The notes beneath the pieces were generated by a model that was not told the DNA's origin, did not search any database, and was given only the letters and a program-made list of their open reading frames with translations. A stretch of 20,148 nt of DNA, taken from a virus. Where the stretch lies: IMG/VR virus record IMGVR_UViG_3300037042_002387, positions 1 to 20,148 of that record; one strand, 5' to 3'. The position numbers and the translations under genes were made by a program. How positions within the stretch are numbered: the first letter of the stretch is position 1; each line of letters starts with the position of its first letter. This document shows, in pieces, positions 8,452 through 14,843 of this stretch.

Positions 8452-9063
8452 ATGTCAGCACTAATTCCTCAAAATGTATTGCTCATTTCCGAGCAGAAAT
8501 TAAAAAATTACAGTGACATTGACCAAAATGTTACAACTGCGGTATTATTACCTTTTATATCTGTCGTTCAACAAACAAAGTTGGAATACATAATTGGCGG
8601 CAAATACTATAAAGAATTATTGGAAGGGGTAATCAACTCAAACTTGAGTACGAATGACTTGAATTTCCTTGAATACTTTGCTCAACCATTATTGATTTGG
8701 GCTGCTTATGCGGAGGCATTACCATCTGTATTCATGAGAATTAAAAATAATGGTATTGTGACTGGTGCCGAAAATACTGTAACCATCAAAGAGATGGAAT
8801 ATATGCAAACTCGGGCTGATGACAGGTCTCAATTCTTTGAGCAAAGAATGATTGAACAAATCATTTGGAATTCTAACTTATATCCATCTATATTCAACTA
8901 TTCTACACAGAATGGGATGCGCCCGCATTTGGGCAAGAACTACTATTCAGGTGTTGAATTATCACTTGGTAGATTTTCAGGTTATGACATCGCAACAGGA
9001 ATGCAAAAAGCAGGTATTGGTTATTATTCTGGTCCCGAGTACGCATGTCTTTGGGGGTATTAA
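8452..9063 (+). CDS. Head-tail adaptor-like protein (DUF6712-like)
   Basis: 203 residues, starting 1 nt after the portal stop. The N-terminal half is helical (TTAVLLPFISVVQQTKLEYI, KYYKELLEGVI, FLEYFAQPLLIWAAYAEALP), as in the helical adaptor proteins that dock under the portal ring. A segment IKEMEYMQTRADDRSQFFEQ and a YPSIFNYSTQNGMRP motif follow; the C-terminus is Gly/Tyr-rich and looks flexible. The wording LLPFISVVQQTKLEYIIGG...YYKELL resembles DUF6712 proteins found beside portals in Bacteroidetes phages. Adaptor role is inferred from that resemblance and from tight coupling to the portal gene. Confidence 0.6.
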   Translation: MSALIPQNVLLISEQKLKNYSDIDQNVTTAVLLPFISVVQQTKLEYIIGGKYYKELLEGVINSNLSTNDLNFLEYFAQPLLIWAAYAEALPSVFMRIKNNGIVTGAENTVTIKEMEYMQTRADDRSQFFEQRMIEQIIWNSNLYPSIFNYSTQNGMRPHLGKNYYSGVELSLGRFSGYDIATGMQKAGIGYYSGPEYACLWGY

Positions 9064-9073
9064 ATAATTGTAT

Positions 9074-9328
9074 ATGAACGAAACACTAATTTTACTCATA
9101 TCAAATGGAATTACTGCTTTAGCAGGATGGTTTATAGGTCGTAGAAGACAACAAGCCGACACAGATAATCAGGTGTTAAAAAACCTTGAAATATCTGTGA
9201 ATTTATATCGTCAAATTATAGATGATCTAAAAAAAGAAATTGAATCCTTGAATATAAAAGTTCAGGAATTGGAGTCAAAAATAGATAAACTCCATAATGA
9301 AAATAAAATATTGAAATCTAAATTGTAA
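9074..9328 (+). CDS. Small membrane-anchored coiled-coil protein
   Basis: 84 residues from the ATG at 9074; an in-frame TTG two codons earlier (9068) is a weaker alternative. Residues 4-22 form one hydrophobic segment (LILLISNGITALAGWFIG) followed by RRRQ, which would leave the rest in the cytoplasm. The remaining 60 residues are an almost continuous charged coiled coil (LYRQIIDDLKKEIESLNIKV, LESKIDKLHNENKILKSKL). Such single-TM coiled-coil proteins are frequent next to structural genes in Bacteroidetes phages. Roles in lysis (holin or inner-spanin-like) or in head-tail assembly at the membrane are both possible; nothing in the sequence decides. Its stop overlaps the next start (TAATG). Confidence 0.65.
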   Translation: MNETLILLISNGITALAGWFIGRRRQQADTDNQVLKNLEISVNLYRQIIDDLKKEIESLNIKVQELESKIDKLHNENKILKSKL

Positions 9329-10191
9329 TGCCCATCCCCTCAAGAAGAAAAGACGAAGACAAGGACAAGTTTGTATCCCGTTGTATTAGTGAAATAATTG
9401 ACGAATACGGACAGGAACAAGCGTCAGCGATATGTTATACCAAATCAGAGGAGAAAATGTCTGTATCGGTCTCTAATGAGGTCGAGGAGGTATTCGTCTT
9501 GAAACCAAAGAAGACCGAATCGAGAGGGAAGTATTTGTCGAGATGTTCCGCTCACCCAAAGATGAAGGAACGAATGAAGGATATGAAGGAACGAATGGGT
9601 TTCTGTCTATCAAGTTTCAATGAATACTACAAGTATTGGGCTAAATTGGAATCATTCGGTGAGAAGGATACAAAGGGAACTGTTCTTGGGGATTGTATCG
9701 CAGGTAAAAAAGCACAGGGATTAGATTATAAAGAAGCCTACGCCAGATGTGCGTCAAAGGTAGTTGTTCCAAACACTCCAATATCTATGGATGAGGACAA
9801 TTTATTGATTGAGCCAGTTGAATTTCAAGAGTGCCCACCAGCAACATTGGATATTCCATTAAACATTGCCAACAGACAGAAATGTATTGACCAAGCCAAT
9901 TATGGACCATTAGACCCAAATCTTCCAAATGACGATTATTGGAAGAAAAAGGCTGACCAATTTAATACAACTCCACAGCAAGCAAAAAAAGCGTTATGTG
10001 GGAATTGTGCGTTCTTTGTTCAGACAAAGGAAATTATGAATTGTATATCACAAGGATTGGGAGATGTTGGAGTAGATCCATACGACTCAATTAAAGCGGG
10101 AGATTTAGGATATTGTGAGGCTTATGATTTCAAATGTGCTGCGAGTAGAACTTGTGATGCTTGGGTTGTGGGTGGTCCAATAACTGATTAA
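9328..10191 (+). CDS. Cys-rich protein with duplicated SRC motif and C-terminal six-Cys domain
   Basis: 287 residues. The start ATG overlaps the previous stop. The N-terminal part has two related units: KDKFVSRCISEIIDEYGQEQ ending in C36, and RGKYLSRCSAHPKMKERMKD ending in C93. A third Cys-containing stretch is LGDCIAGKKAQ...YARCASK. The C-terminal domain (residues 220-284) has Cys at 224, 227, 239, 263, 270 and 276 in CGNCAFF...MNC...GYCEAYDFKC...TCDAWVVGGP. That spacing recalls the small HiPIP-like Cys clusters seen in marine phage structural proteins, and could bind an Fe-S cluster or zinc. It sits between head/membrane genes and the propeller gene, so a virion role is likely. Metal binding is an inference from Cys spacing. 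Confidence 0.5.
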   Translation: MPIPSRRKDEDKDKFVSRCISEIIDEYGQEQASAICYTKSEEKMSVSVSNEVEEVFVLKPKKTESRGKYLSRCSAHPKMKERMKDMKERMGFCLSSFNEYYKYWAKLESFGEKDTKGTVLGDCIAGKKAQGLDYKEAYARCASKVVVPNTPISMDEDNLLIEPVEFQECPPATLDIPLNIANRQKCIDQANYGPLDPNLPNDDYWKKKADQFNTTPQQAKKALCGNCAFFVQTKEIMNCISQGLGDVGVDPYDSIKAGDLGYCEAYDFKCAASRTCDAWVVGGPITD

Positions 10192-10218
10192 ATAAATTAT
10201 AAATAAAAAACAAAAAAT

Positions 10219-11694
10219 ATGAGTTTTTCAATATCAAATACATCTTCATCGGCTGTCATTACAGAAATCACAACGCCGAGTAGTGTGACTGGTGAATTAA
10301 CCATCACAAGTGGTTCATTACCACTATTTACTGGTGGATTTATTAGTGGTACTAATACCACAATAGACAACCAAAAAGGATCTCCATACGGAACATTCCA
10401 AATGTTCTTACAACAAGGGGATGCTCTAATCGACACCTATGTCAATAATACATTATATTCAAGTGAGAGATATTCATCTGGTATTGTGGAGGTTCAAACC
10501 CCAATCATAACATCAGGAGATAGTTTAACTATGTCTGTGTCTGACCCTTCATTTGATTGTTATTCTATCGGAGCGGCGTTTGCTGGTGGTGCTATTGAAC
10601 CTGAAAAAATTACACAACAATCGGATGGTAAATTAGTGATTGGAGGTTATTTTACAACTTATCAAGGAGTATCTGCGAATAGAATTGTAAGATTGAATAC
10701 TGATTTCAGTATTGATGATACATTCGATTATGGAACTGGTTTTAACGCAGAGGTAAATGCTGTGGCAATTCAGTCCGACGGAAAAATATTAGTAGGAGGT
10801 AATTTTACTTCTTATAAGGGGACTTCAAGAAATAGATTAGTTAGATTGAATACCGACGGATCTTTGGATACGACCTTCTCAATCGGAACTGGTTTTAGTG
10901 CGGTTGTTTGGTCTGTCGTAATTCAATCAGACGATAAGATTTTAGTAGGAGGTAATTTTAATTCTTATAGTGGAGTATCTAAATCAAAAATAGTTAGATT
11001 GAATACTGACGGGTCAATAGATAATACTTTTACCACTCCTACTGTGAGTAGTGTAATTTTTGATATTAGTATTCAAACAGACGGAAAAATACTTGCTTGC
11101 GGTGATTTCACACAAGTTAGTGGGTCATCGGTTTATAATAGAATAGTTAGATTTTCAACGGGAGGAACTGTTGATACAAGTTTTGTCACCGGCACATTTA
11201 GTGGTGGGCAATTTTCTTCTGGTGGTTATGTTGTCGTAGCACAACCTGACGGAAAAATTATGCTTGGTGGTGATTTTGGTAGTGTTAGTGGAGTTTCAAG
11301 TTCCAAAATAGTTAGATTATTAAGTGGTGGAACTCGTGATACAAGTTTCTCTGTTGGAAGTGGATTTACTCAAAACGGAGCAAGTACAACAGCATTTGTT
11401 GTGGATATAACCCCAACTCAAAACGGCAAGTATCTTATTAGTGGTGCGTTTGACACTTATAGTGGAACATCAGCGAACGCTATGACTAGATTAAATAGTG
11501 ATGGAAGTATTGATACGACCTTTAATCAAGGAACGGGATTAGTTTATGACGATGTAAATGGATTTAGTATGCCGAGTAATGTTCTATCTAATGGAAATAT
11601 TGTCGTTGGAGGTATATTGAGTGGATACGACGGAGTATCAACTGGCACTTTGGTCGTTGTAGATCCGTTTGGACAGTTATTAAATTGTGAGTAA
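10219..11694 (+). CDS. Delta-60 repeat seven-bladed propeller protein, probable adhesin
   Basis: 491 residues. The first 130 form a beta-rich N-terminal domain (SVTGELTITSGSLPLFTGGF, GTFQMFLQQGDALIDTYVNN) that probably attaches to the virion. Then come seven blades of the delta-60/DUF5122 type, each about 45-60 residues around QSDGKILVGGNFTSY...NRIVRLNTDGSIDTTF: the blades begin near residues 132, 183, 234, 285, 340, 395 and 450. Blades 2 and 3 are closest to consensus; blade 4 has GGTVDTSF; the last, NGNIVVGGILSGYDG, is the most diverged and ends the protein. Seven units suit a closed propeller. Propellers at the end of a phage structural operon are typical receptor-binding or carbohydrate-binding parts, but there is no direct evidence for the ligand. 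A strong terminator follows. Confidence 0.8.
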   Translation: MSFSISNTSSSAVITEITTPSSVTGELTITSGSLPLFTGGFISGTNTTIDNQKGSPYGTFQMFLQQGDALIDTYVNNTLYSSERYSSGIVEVQTPIITSGDSLTMSVSDPSFDCYSIGAAFAGGAIEPEKITQQSDGKLVIGGYFTTYQGVSANRIVRLNTDFSIDDTFDYGTGFNAEVNAVAIQSDGKILVGGNFTSYKGTSRNRLVRLNTDGSLDTTFSIGTGFSAVVWSVVIQSDDKILVGGNFNSYSGVSKSKIVRLNTDGSIDNTFTTPTVSSVIFDISIQTDGKILACGDFTQVSGSSVYNRIVRFSTGGTVDTSFVTGTFSGGQFSSGGYVVVAQPDGKIMLGGDFGSVSGVSSSKIVRLLSGGTRDTSFSVGSGFTQNGASTTAFVVDITPTQNGKYLISGAFDTYSGTSANAMTRLNSDGSIDTTFNQGTGLVYDDVNGFSMPSNVLSNGNIVVGGILSGYDGVSTGTLVVVDPFGQLLNCE

Positions 11695-11738
11695 TTATTA
11701 TTGATTACCAAGATACTATTTAGTATATTTATTTTTGT

Positions 11739-11794
11739 GGGGGGGAGAATCTCTTGTTTTTTCCCATTTCAGTTAGATACCCAATCTTCCCCCC
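11739..11794 (+). terminator. G-run/C-run inverted repeat after the propeller gene
   Basis: Seven Gs (11739-11745) plus AGA can pair with TCTT plus six Cs (11785-11794) across a loop of about 35 nt. It is probably part of a double terminator with the hairpin at 11802. A similar G-run, TCTCTT, TTTTTCCC arrangement recurs at 12353-12390. Confidence 0.4.
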
Positions 11795-11801
11795 GTCCCT
11801 T

Positions 11802-11836
11802 AAAAAGTCAGACCTAAAAAATCTGACTTTTTTTTT
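11802..11836 (+). terminator. Rho-independent terminator closing the virion module
   Basis: Stem AAAAAGTCAGA/TCTGACTTTTT (11 bp) with a 9-nt loop and a run of nine Ts (11828-11836). The A-run before the stem and T-run after it make it potentially active in both directions. Confidence 0.85.
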
Positions 11837-11845
11837 GTTTATACA

Positions 11846-11878
11846 TTTGACTTTTTAGGTAGGTATAGTTATATTTTG
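11846..11878 (+). promoter_or_regulatory. Bacteroidetes-type promoter for the small-gene region
   Basis: TTTG at 11846-11849, a 20-nt spacer, then TATATTTTG at 11870-11878, close to the Bacteroidetes -33 TTTG and -7 TAnnTTTG with one extra base in the -7 box. It lies just after the terminator and 19 nt before the ATG at 11898. Confidence 0.55.
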
Positions 11879-11897
11879 TTATAAACAAATTAGAAAA

Positions 11898-12077
11898 ATG
11901 GGAATGACAAAGAGATTACTAGAAGACATTATTGACGAAGAATTATATTCTTGCGATATGGATTATGAATACGAAAAGTGGGTGGAGAACAAACAACTCC
12001 AAGACCAACAGGAATACATTAAAAATTATATGGAAATGAAATCAGCATTTGAGGAGATGCTCGCAGACAAATACTAA
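11898..12077 (+). CDS. Small acidic protein, unknown function
   Basis: 59 residues, MGMTKRLLEDIIDEELYSCD at the start, then a helix rich in Glu, Lys, Gln and Tyr, ending FEEMLADKY. It begins 19 nt after a good promoter-like site and ends 1 nt before the next ATG (12079), so the two are probably co-transcribed and translationally coupled. Acidic helical proteins of this size at the start of an early region are often host-takeover factors, but I recognise no family. An alternative start is the Met at residue 3 (GGAATG). No Shine-Dalgarno; the leader is A-rich (tagaaaa). Confidence 0.7.
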   Translation: MGMTKRLLEDIIDEELYSCDMDYEYEKWVENKQLQDQQEYIKNYMEMKSAFEEMLADKY

Positions 12078-12078
12078 T

Positions 12079-12330
12079 ATGAACACACAACAAGTATTAA
12101 AAGATTATACATCGATTGTGATTGCCAGACAATCAGCGTTAAAAGCAACTCAATCATTAGTTGAGTCACATAAGTTAAAATTATCCATGGCTCAATTTAT
12201 GAGGTTATGTGATAGATTTTATTCTTGGATAGAATCTGGTGATAGAAGATGGATAGACAAGGTTGATGAATTTTTCAAATTAGAGGAAAATAAAAACTTT
12301 GAAGAAGTGTTCAAAGACAATGAAATTTGA
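12079..12330 (+). CDS. Small protein, unknown function
   Basis: 83 residues from the ATG at 12079. An in-frame TTG at 12049 would place the start inside the previous gene and is less likely. MNTQQVLKDYTSIVIARQSA opens a helical N-terminus; the C-terminal half is LCDRFYSWIESGDRRWIDKV then an acidic Lys/Glu/Asn tail. Probably all-alpha. It shares a transcript with 11898-12077 and is closed by the terminators at 12353-12423. No motif I can name. Confidence 0.65.
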   Translation: MNTQQVLKDYTSIVIARQSALKATQSLVESHKLKLSMAQFMRLCDRFYSWIESGDRRWIDKVDEFFKLEENKNFEEVFKDNEI

Positions 12331-12346
12331 TATTTATTAGTAAGAC

Positions 12347-12396
12347 ATAAAAAAGGGGCTTCTCTTACATGCCATGTTTTTCCCCCCCTTTTTACC
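12347..12396 (+). terminator. A-run/G4 ... C7/T-run inverted repeat
   Basis: AAAAAGGGG can pair with CCCCTTTTT across about 30 nt that include a small internal hairpin (ACATG-C-CATGT). It directly precedes a compact terminator, so the two may act as a tandem pair. Confidence 0.45.
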
Positions 12397-12423
12397 TCAT
12401 CAATCGTGATGAGGTTTTTTTTT
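12394..12423 (+). terminator. Rho-independent terminator
   Basis: Stem ACCTCATCA/TGATGAGGT (9 bp), loop ATCG, then nine Ts (12415-12423) and further T-rich sequence. Ends the 11898-12330 transcript. Confidence 0.9.
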
Positions 12424-12443
12424 ATTTTTTTTTTACAAATAGT

Positions 12444-12500
12444 TTTGCGGTCTGAAATATATTCACCACCTTTACATCTCACACTTAAACACACAAAGAA
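12444..12500 (+). promoter_or_regulatory. Promoter/leader cassette, copy 1
   Basis: TTTG at 12444-12447, 19-nt spacer, CACCTTTA at 12467-12474, then a leader with TCACACTTAAACACACA just before the ATG at 12501. First of the repeated promoter/leader units. Unlike the later copies it follows a terminator rather than a gene end. Confidence 0.7.
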
Positions 12501-12818
12501 ATGACAGAAATATTAAAAAGATTTAATGACTATGATAAATGGTTCATCGATGGTTTGACTAACCAAATGTGCGGTGATTATTCAGACGAAAATTTCGACT
12601 GCAAACCTGAAAACATCCCATTCCAAACATTGATTAAAATAATGGAATTATATGTTCAAATTTGTGAGGACAATATCTTTTTCCGTCTTGATGTTGAAAG
12701 GAGATGGGAAGATTTCAAAGACAAAGATGGAATTTTCCAAGATTTATATGATGATATTTTTGAAGAACATAATGATTTTTTCTTTGAATTATCTCAAGAA
12801 TATCCCTTACCTTCGTAA
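12501..12818 (+). CDS. Small acidic protein, unknown function
   Basis: 105 residues, strongly acidic (many Asp/Glu, several Phe/Tyr/Trp), for example IFQDLYDDIFEEHNDFFFEL. Likely all-alpha. The last residues, YPLPS, matter for regulation: the bases coding LPS-stop (TTACCTTCGTAA) contain a -7-like box for the next gene. The gene at 13629 also ends ESLPS and has the same arrangement. No family recognised. The high negative charge makes a DNA-mimic or inhibitor role possible, but that is speculation. Confidence 0.7.
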   Translation: MTEILKRFNDYDKWFIDGLTNQMCGDYSDENFDCKPENIPFQTLIKIMELYVQICEDNIFFRLDVERRWEDFKDKDGIFQDLYDDIFEEHNDFFFELSQEYPLPS

Positions 12819-12841
12819 TTCACACTTAAACACACAGACAA
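12783..12841 (+). promoter_or_regulatory. Promoter/leader cassette, copy 2 (inside the 3' end of the upstream gene)
   Basis: TTTG at 12783-12786, 21-nt spacer, TACCTTCG at 12808-12815. The -33 box and most of the -7 box are coding sequence of the gene ending at 12818. The leader TTCACACTTAAACACACA is identical to that of other copies. Confidence 0.55.
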
Positions 12842-12973
12842 ATGAAACTAACAAAAAACAACATCCTATCAGTAATCAAAGAACATGATATTTTCTTGTA
12901 CTTTGATTGTTTGAATCTGACTTATCCAAACCTTAAAAAATTTTATAGACAAAATTTTGTAGAGTCAGAATAA
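12842..12973 (+). CDS. Very small protein related to the next gene at its N-terminus
   Basis: 43 residues, MKLTKNNILSVIKEHDIFLY then FDCLNLTYPNLKKFYRQNFV and ESE-stop. The start MKLTxNxI and the motif pattern xxYFxxxxxxPNxxxFxxxxF are shared with the 96-residue product of 13013-13303. It therefore looks like a short or internally deleted paralogue joined to a shared 3' end. It has its own promoter cassette and a normal start and stop, so it is probably a real gene. Function unknown. The final VESE is shared with the products of 13013 and 13343. Confidence 0.6.
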   Translation: MKLTKNNILSVIKEHDIFLYFDCLNLTYPNLKKFYRQNFVESE

Positions 12974-13012
12974 TTTATCACCTTTGTATTTCACACTTAA
13001 ACACACAGAGAA
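12956..13012 (+). promoter_or_regulatory. Promoter/leader cassette, copy 3
   Basis: TTTG at 12956-12959 (within the Phe-Val codons of the upstream gene), 19-nt spacer, CACCTTTG at 12979-12986, then TTCACACTTAAACACACA and the ATG at 13013. The unit from gene end to leader is nearly identical to copies 4 and 5. Confidence 0.75.
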
Positions 13013-13303
13013 ATGAAACTTACCGAAAATCAGATTGAAACTATTGTCCGATTAAAAACAGAGGATAAACTTTATTATTTTGGGACTTATGATTCTAACC
13101 CAAATTATACAGATTTTCTTGAGAGAACATTTGGGGAAGATTATCACGAATTGCACGATGAGTGGCAAAGATGTTATGACTTTGAATTTGATATGGATTG
13201 GTATGTATATCAAGTTACTGATGTCATGAGTGAAGACATGACACAATGGATTGAAGAAGGATTAGAAATAAAAAAAGAAATTCTTTTGGTAGAATCAGAA
13301 TAA
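13013..13303 (+). CDS. Small acidic protein, unknown function
   Basis: 96 residues, acidic and aromatic-rich: MKLTENQIETIVRLKTEDKL, YYFGTYDSNPNYTDFLERTF, YHELHDEWQRCYDFEFDMDW, ending EILLVESE. Its N-terminal half is related to the 43-residue product just upstream (12842). The C-terminal half has no partner in the window. It starts from cassette copy 3 and its last codons carry the -33 box of copy 4. No recognised domain. An early host-interaction role is plausible from size, charge and setting only. Confidence 0.7.
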   Translation: MKLTENQIETIVRLKTEDKLYYFGTYDSNPNYTDFLERTFGEDYHELHDEWQRCYDFEFDMDWYVYQVTDVMSEDMTQWIEEGLEIKKEILLVESE

Positions 13304-13342
13304 TTTATCACCTTTACATCTCACACTTAAACACACAGAAAA
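13285..13342 (+). promoter_or_regulatory. Promoter/leader cassette, copy 4
   Basis: TTTG at 13285-13288, 20-nt spacer, CACCTTTA at 13309-13316, leader TCACACTTAAACACACA, ATG at 13343. The -33 box lies in the codons for Leu-Val of the upstream gene's LVESE ending. Confidence 0.75.
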
Positions 13343-13585
13343 ATGACAGCATCACGCAAACTTTATTTAATCGGTTACTACTTGGAACGATTTGAATCTA
13401 CTAATGGAGAATTTGAATTAGGTCCATACTCAATTAGAAATATCATAAATTTTATTATGAATGATTCTGAATTAGATGAGATTTCTAATGAGGATGTAGA
13501 TGTAGATTTTGTAGAAACTTATTTTCAATTAAATGATATAGAACTTGCAGAATGTATGACCGATTTTTTGGTAGAATCAGAATAA
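13343..13585 (+). CDS. Small acidic protein, unknown function
   Basis: 80 residues: MTASRKLYLIGYYLERFEST, then GPYSIRNIINFIMNDSELDE and a very acidic middle (ISNEDVDVDFVETYFQLNDI), ending MTDFLVESE. The body is unlike the neighbours, yet the last five residues and the DNA through to the next leader match the upstream gene's ending almost base for base. That is what a new reading frame inserted between two copies of a shared cassette would look like. Function unknown. Confidence 0.7.
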   Translation: MTASRKLYLIGYYLERFESTNGEFELGPYSIRNIINFIMNDSELDEISNEDVDVDFVETYFQLNDIELAECMTDFLVESE

Positions 13586-13628
13586 TTTATCACCTTTGTA
13601 TTTCACAATTAGACACACAAAAACAACT
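13567..13628 (+). promoter_or_regulatory. Promoter/leader cassette, copy 5
   Basis: TTTG at 13567-13570, 20-nt spacer, CACCTTTG at 13591-13598, leader TTCACAATTAGACACACA (two changes from the common form). The -7 box overlaps an in-frame TTG at 13596, which rules that codon out as the start of the next gene if the promoter is real. Confidence 0.75.
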
Positions 13629-14105
13629 ATGAAAACTCAATTCAGAACAAACCCCGAGAATCTTGCATCACAAATCCTTTACAGAGAGGGACTTAATAAA
13701 TTTGATGTCGTAGAAATGATAGTCCAAGATTACTATGCGAACATTCCTGTTGAGAACACTCACTCGGTTTGGCTTCATTTTACAGAGAATGTTCTCAAAA
13801 GAAATAACAAAAAGATTTTCACATCATCCATCGAGAAACTATTATGGGATTCCTACCACAAAAATGTTTGTGGTAATCTCCGAGAATTGAAAGAGAGCGT
13901 TTATTCCTTCATGGAAGAGGTCGATTTGATTTGGTCTATTGATTATGTTGGTGATTTCCAAGATTTTGTAATGGATCATACATCCACATATTTGGATAGA
14001 TTTGATGACCATGTCGAATGGGCATTAGAAAATATCCCATCAGAAGATGAAGAAATTATTTCAACAGATGTTTGGAACTCTAACACCGAATCCCTACCTT
14101 CTTAA
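13629..14105 (+). CDS. Small protein, unknown function
   Basis: 158 residues from the ATG at 13629 (MKTQFRTNPENLASQILYRE). The longer frame from TTG 13596 starts inside the promoter and is rejected. The middle is helical with several Trp (SVWLHFTENVLKRNNKK, KLLWDSYHKNVCGNLRELKE); the C-terminal part is acidic (YLDRFDDHVEWALENIPSED) and ends ESLPS. That ending and the stop overlap the next gene's -7-like box, as in 12501-12818. Largest of the cassette-driven genes. No family recognised. Confidence 0.7.
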   Translation: MKTQFRTNPENLASQILYREGLNKFDVVEMIVQDYYANIPVENTHSVWLHFTENVLKRNNKKIFTSSIEKLLWDSYHKNVCGNLRELKESVYSFMEEVDLIWSIDYVGDFQDFVMDHTSTYLDRFDDHVEWALENIPSEDEEIISTDVWNSNTESLPS

Positions 14106-14127
14106 TTCACAATAAAAAATAATAGAT
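14071..14127 (+). promoter_or_regulatory. Promoter/leader cassette, copy 6 (degenerate)
   Basis: TTTG at 14071-14074, 20-nt spacer, TACCTTCT at 14095-14102 inside the LPS-stop codons, then TTCACA and a diverged A-rich leader to the ATG at 14128. Confidence 0.45.
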
Positions 14128-14406
14128 ATGAAAATAAATTTAGCGAAGAATATCAAATCAAGATTGATTGAATTTCTTGAATCTCAAATTGAGAGAGGTC
14201 GTATGGATATTGGTGATTATCTATTTGTGGAAGATCTATTGATGGATGACGATGGATATGCTGATTGGTTGAATACTAATTGGTGGATTATCAAAGAATA
14301 CAATATGTTATATGTTCGTGATTTTATGACATGGTCATATCTATTGGATTCGGAAGCGTCAAGTCCTGTTAAATTAGAATATTATTTTAATGAGAATTGT
14401 GTGTAG
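14128..14406 (+). CDS. Small acidic protein, unknown function
   Basis: 92 residues: a basic start (MKINLAKNIKSRLIEFLESQ) followed by an acidic, Trp/Tyr-rich body (IGDYLFVEDLLMDDDGYADW, WWIIKEYNMLYVRDFMTWSY). Probably helical. Last gene of the cassette array, ending at a clear terminator 8 nt later. No recognised domain. Confidence 0.7.
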   Translation: MKINLAKNIKSRLIEFLESQIERGRMDIGDYLFVEDLLMDDDGYADWLNTNWWIIKEYNMLYVRDFMTWSYLLDSEASSPVKLEYYFNENCV

Positions 14407-14413
14407 TGTTAAG

Positions 14414-14439
14414 ACCCCTGCTATTCAGTAGGGGTTTTT
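14414..14439 (+). terminator. Terminator ending the small-gene array
   Basis: Stem ACCCCTGCT/AGTAGGGGT (9 bp including one G-T pair), loop ATTC, then five Ts. The stem also contains the stop codon of the convergent minus-strand gene. Without a T-run on the minus strand it should act mainly on + transcripts. Confidence 0.85.
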
Positions 14440-14843
14440 GTTTGTCTTGATAATGGATTTACACTACCATCTGGTAGAAAATGATTTTCGGTATTATATT
14501 CCCTTTTTTTATACTTCATAGGTTTTTTTAGTTTGGGATTATGTCTATCCAAAAATTGATGTGCTATATCTCCTTTTTCGACATCGTATCCCATTAACCT
14601 CATTATGTCATACATTTGTAGGTAATCTTCTTGGGTACAACCAGCAAGAGTATAATGTTTTGCTTCAGATTTTCTAAACTCTAAATTGAACTGATGGATT
14701 TTATTTTCATTTTTTTTAGATTTTAACCCCTTAACTTTACACATTTTACAGACCTTACTAATCCCATCTCTACATTCTTTACACTTGTAGAATGATGTTA
14801 TGTCTTTTTCAATCTCACAAGCATTACATTTAATTTTTTCCAT
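14421..14843 (-). CDS. Zinc-finger protein, unknown function
   Basis: 140 residues, the only convincing minus-strand gene. Residues 6-34 hold three CxxC pairs (CNAC...CKEC...CKMC) in the pattern of the zinc fingers found in front of phage HNH endonucleases and related DNA-binding proteins. The rest contains YTLAGCTQEDYLQMYDIMRL, MGYDVEKGDIAHQFLDRHNP and a Lys-rich stretch (KLKKPMKYKKREY); no complete HNH motif is visible. A mobile or selfish gene related to homing endonucleases is possible given the opposite strand and isolated position, but unproven. An inverted repeat (AATAC-CA-GTATT) lies 8 nt upstream of its ATG and could be an operator. It converges on the small-gene array, ending inside that array's terminator. 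Confidence 0.7.
   Translation of the reverse strand: MEKIKCNACEIEKDITSFYKCKECRDGISKVCKMCKVKGLKSKKNENKIHQFNLEFRKSEAKHYTLAGCTQEDYLQMYDIMRLMGYDVEKGDIAHQFLDRHNPKLKKPMKYKKREYNTENHFLPDGSVNPLSRQTKTPTE

Noticed and set aside
13596-13628. TTG start for the 158-residue gene
   Set aside because: The codon is inside the -7 box CACCTTTG of a repeated promoter, so it would not be transcribed.
12440-14130. CRISPR-like array
   Set aside because: Repeats are about 250-350 nt apart and separated by reading frames, not by short uniform spacers.
14421-14843. HNH homing endonuclease
   Set aside because: Zinc-finger CxxC pairs are present, but I cannot find the catalytic HNH residues, so only a zinc-finger protein is claimed.
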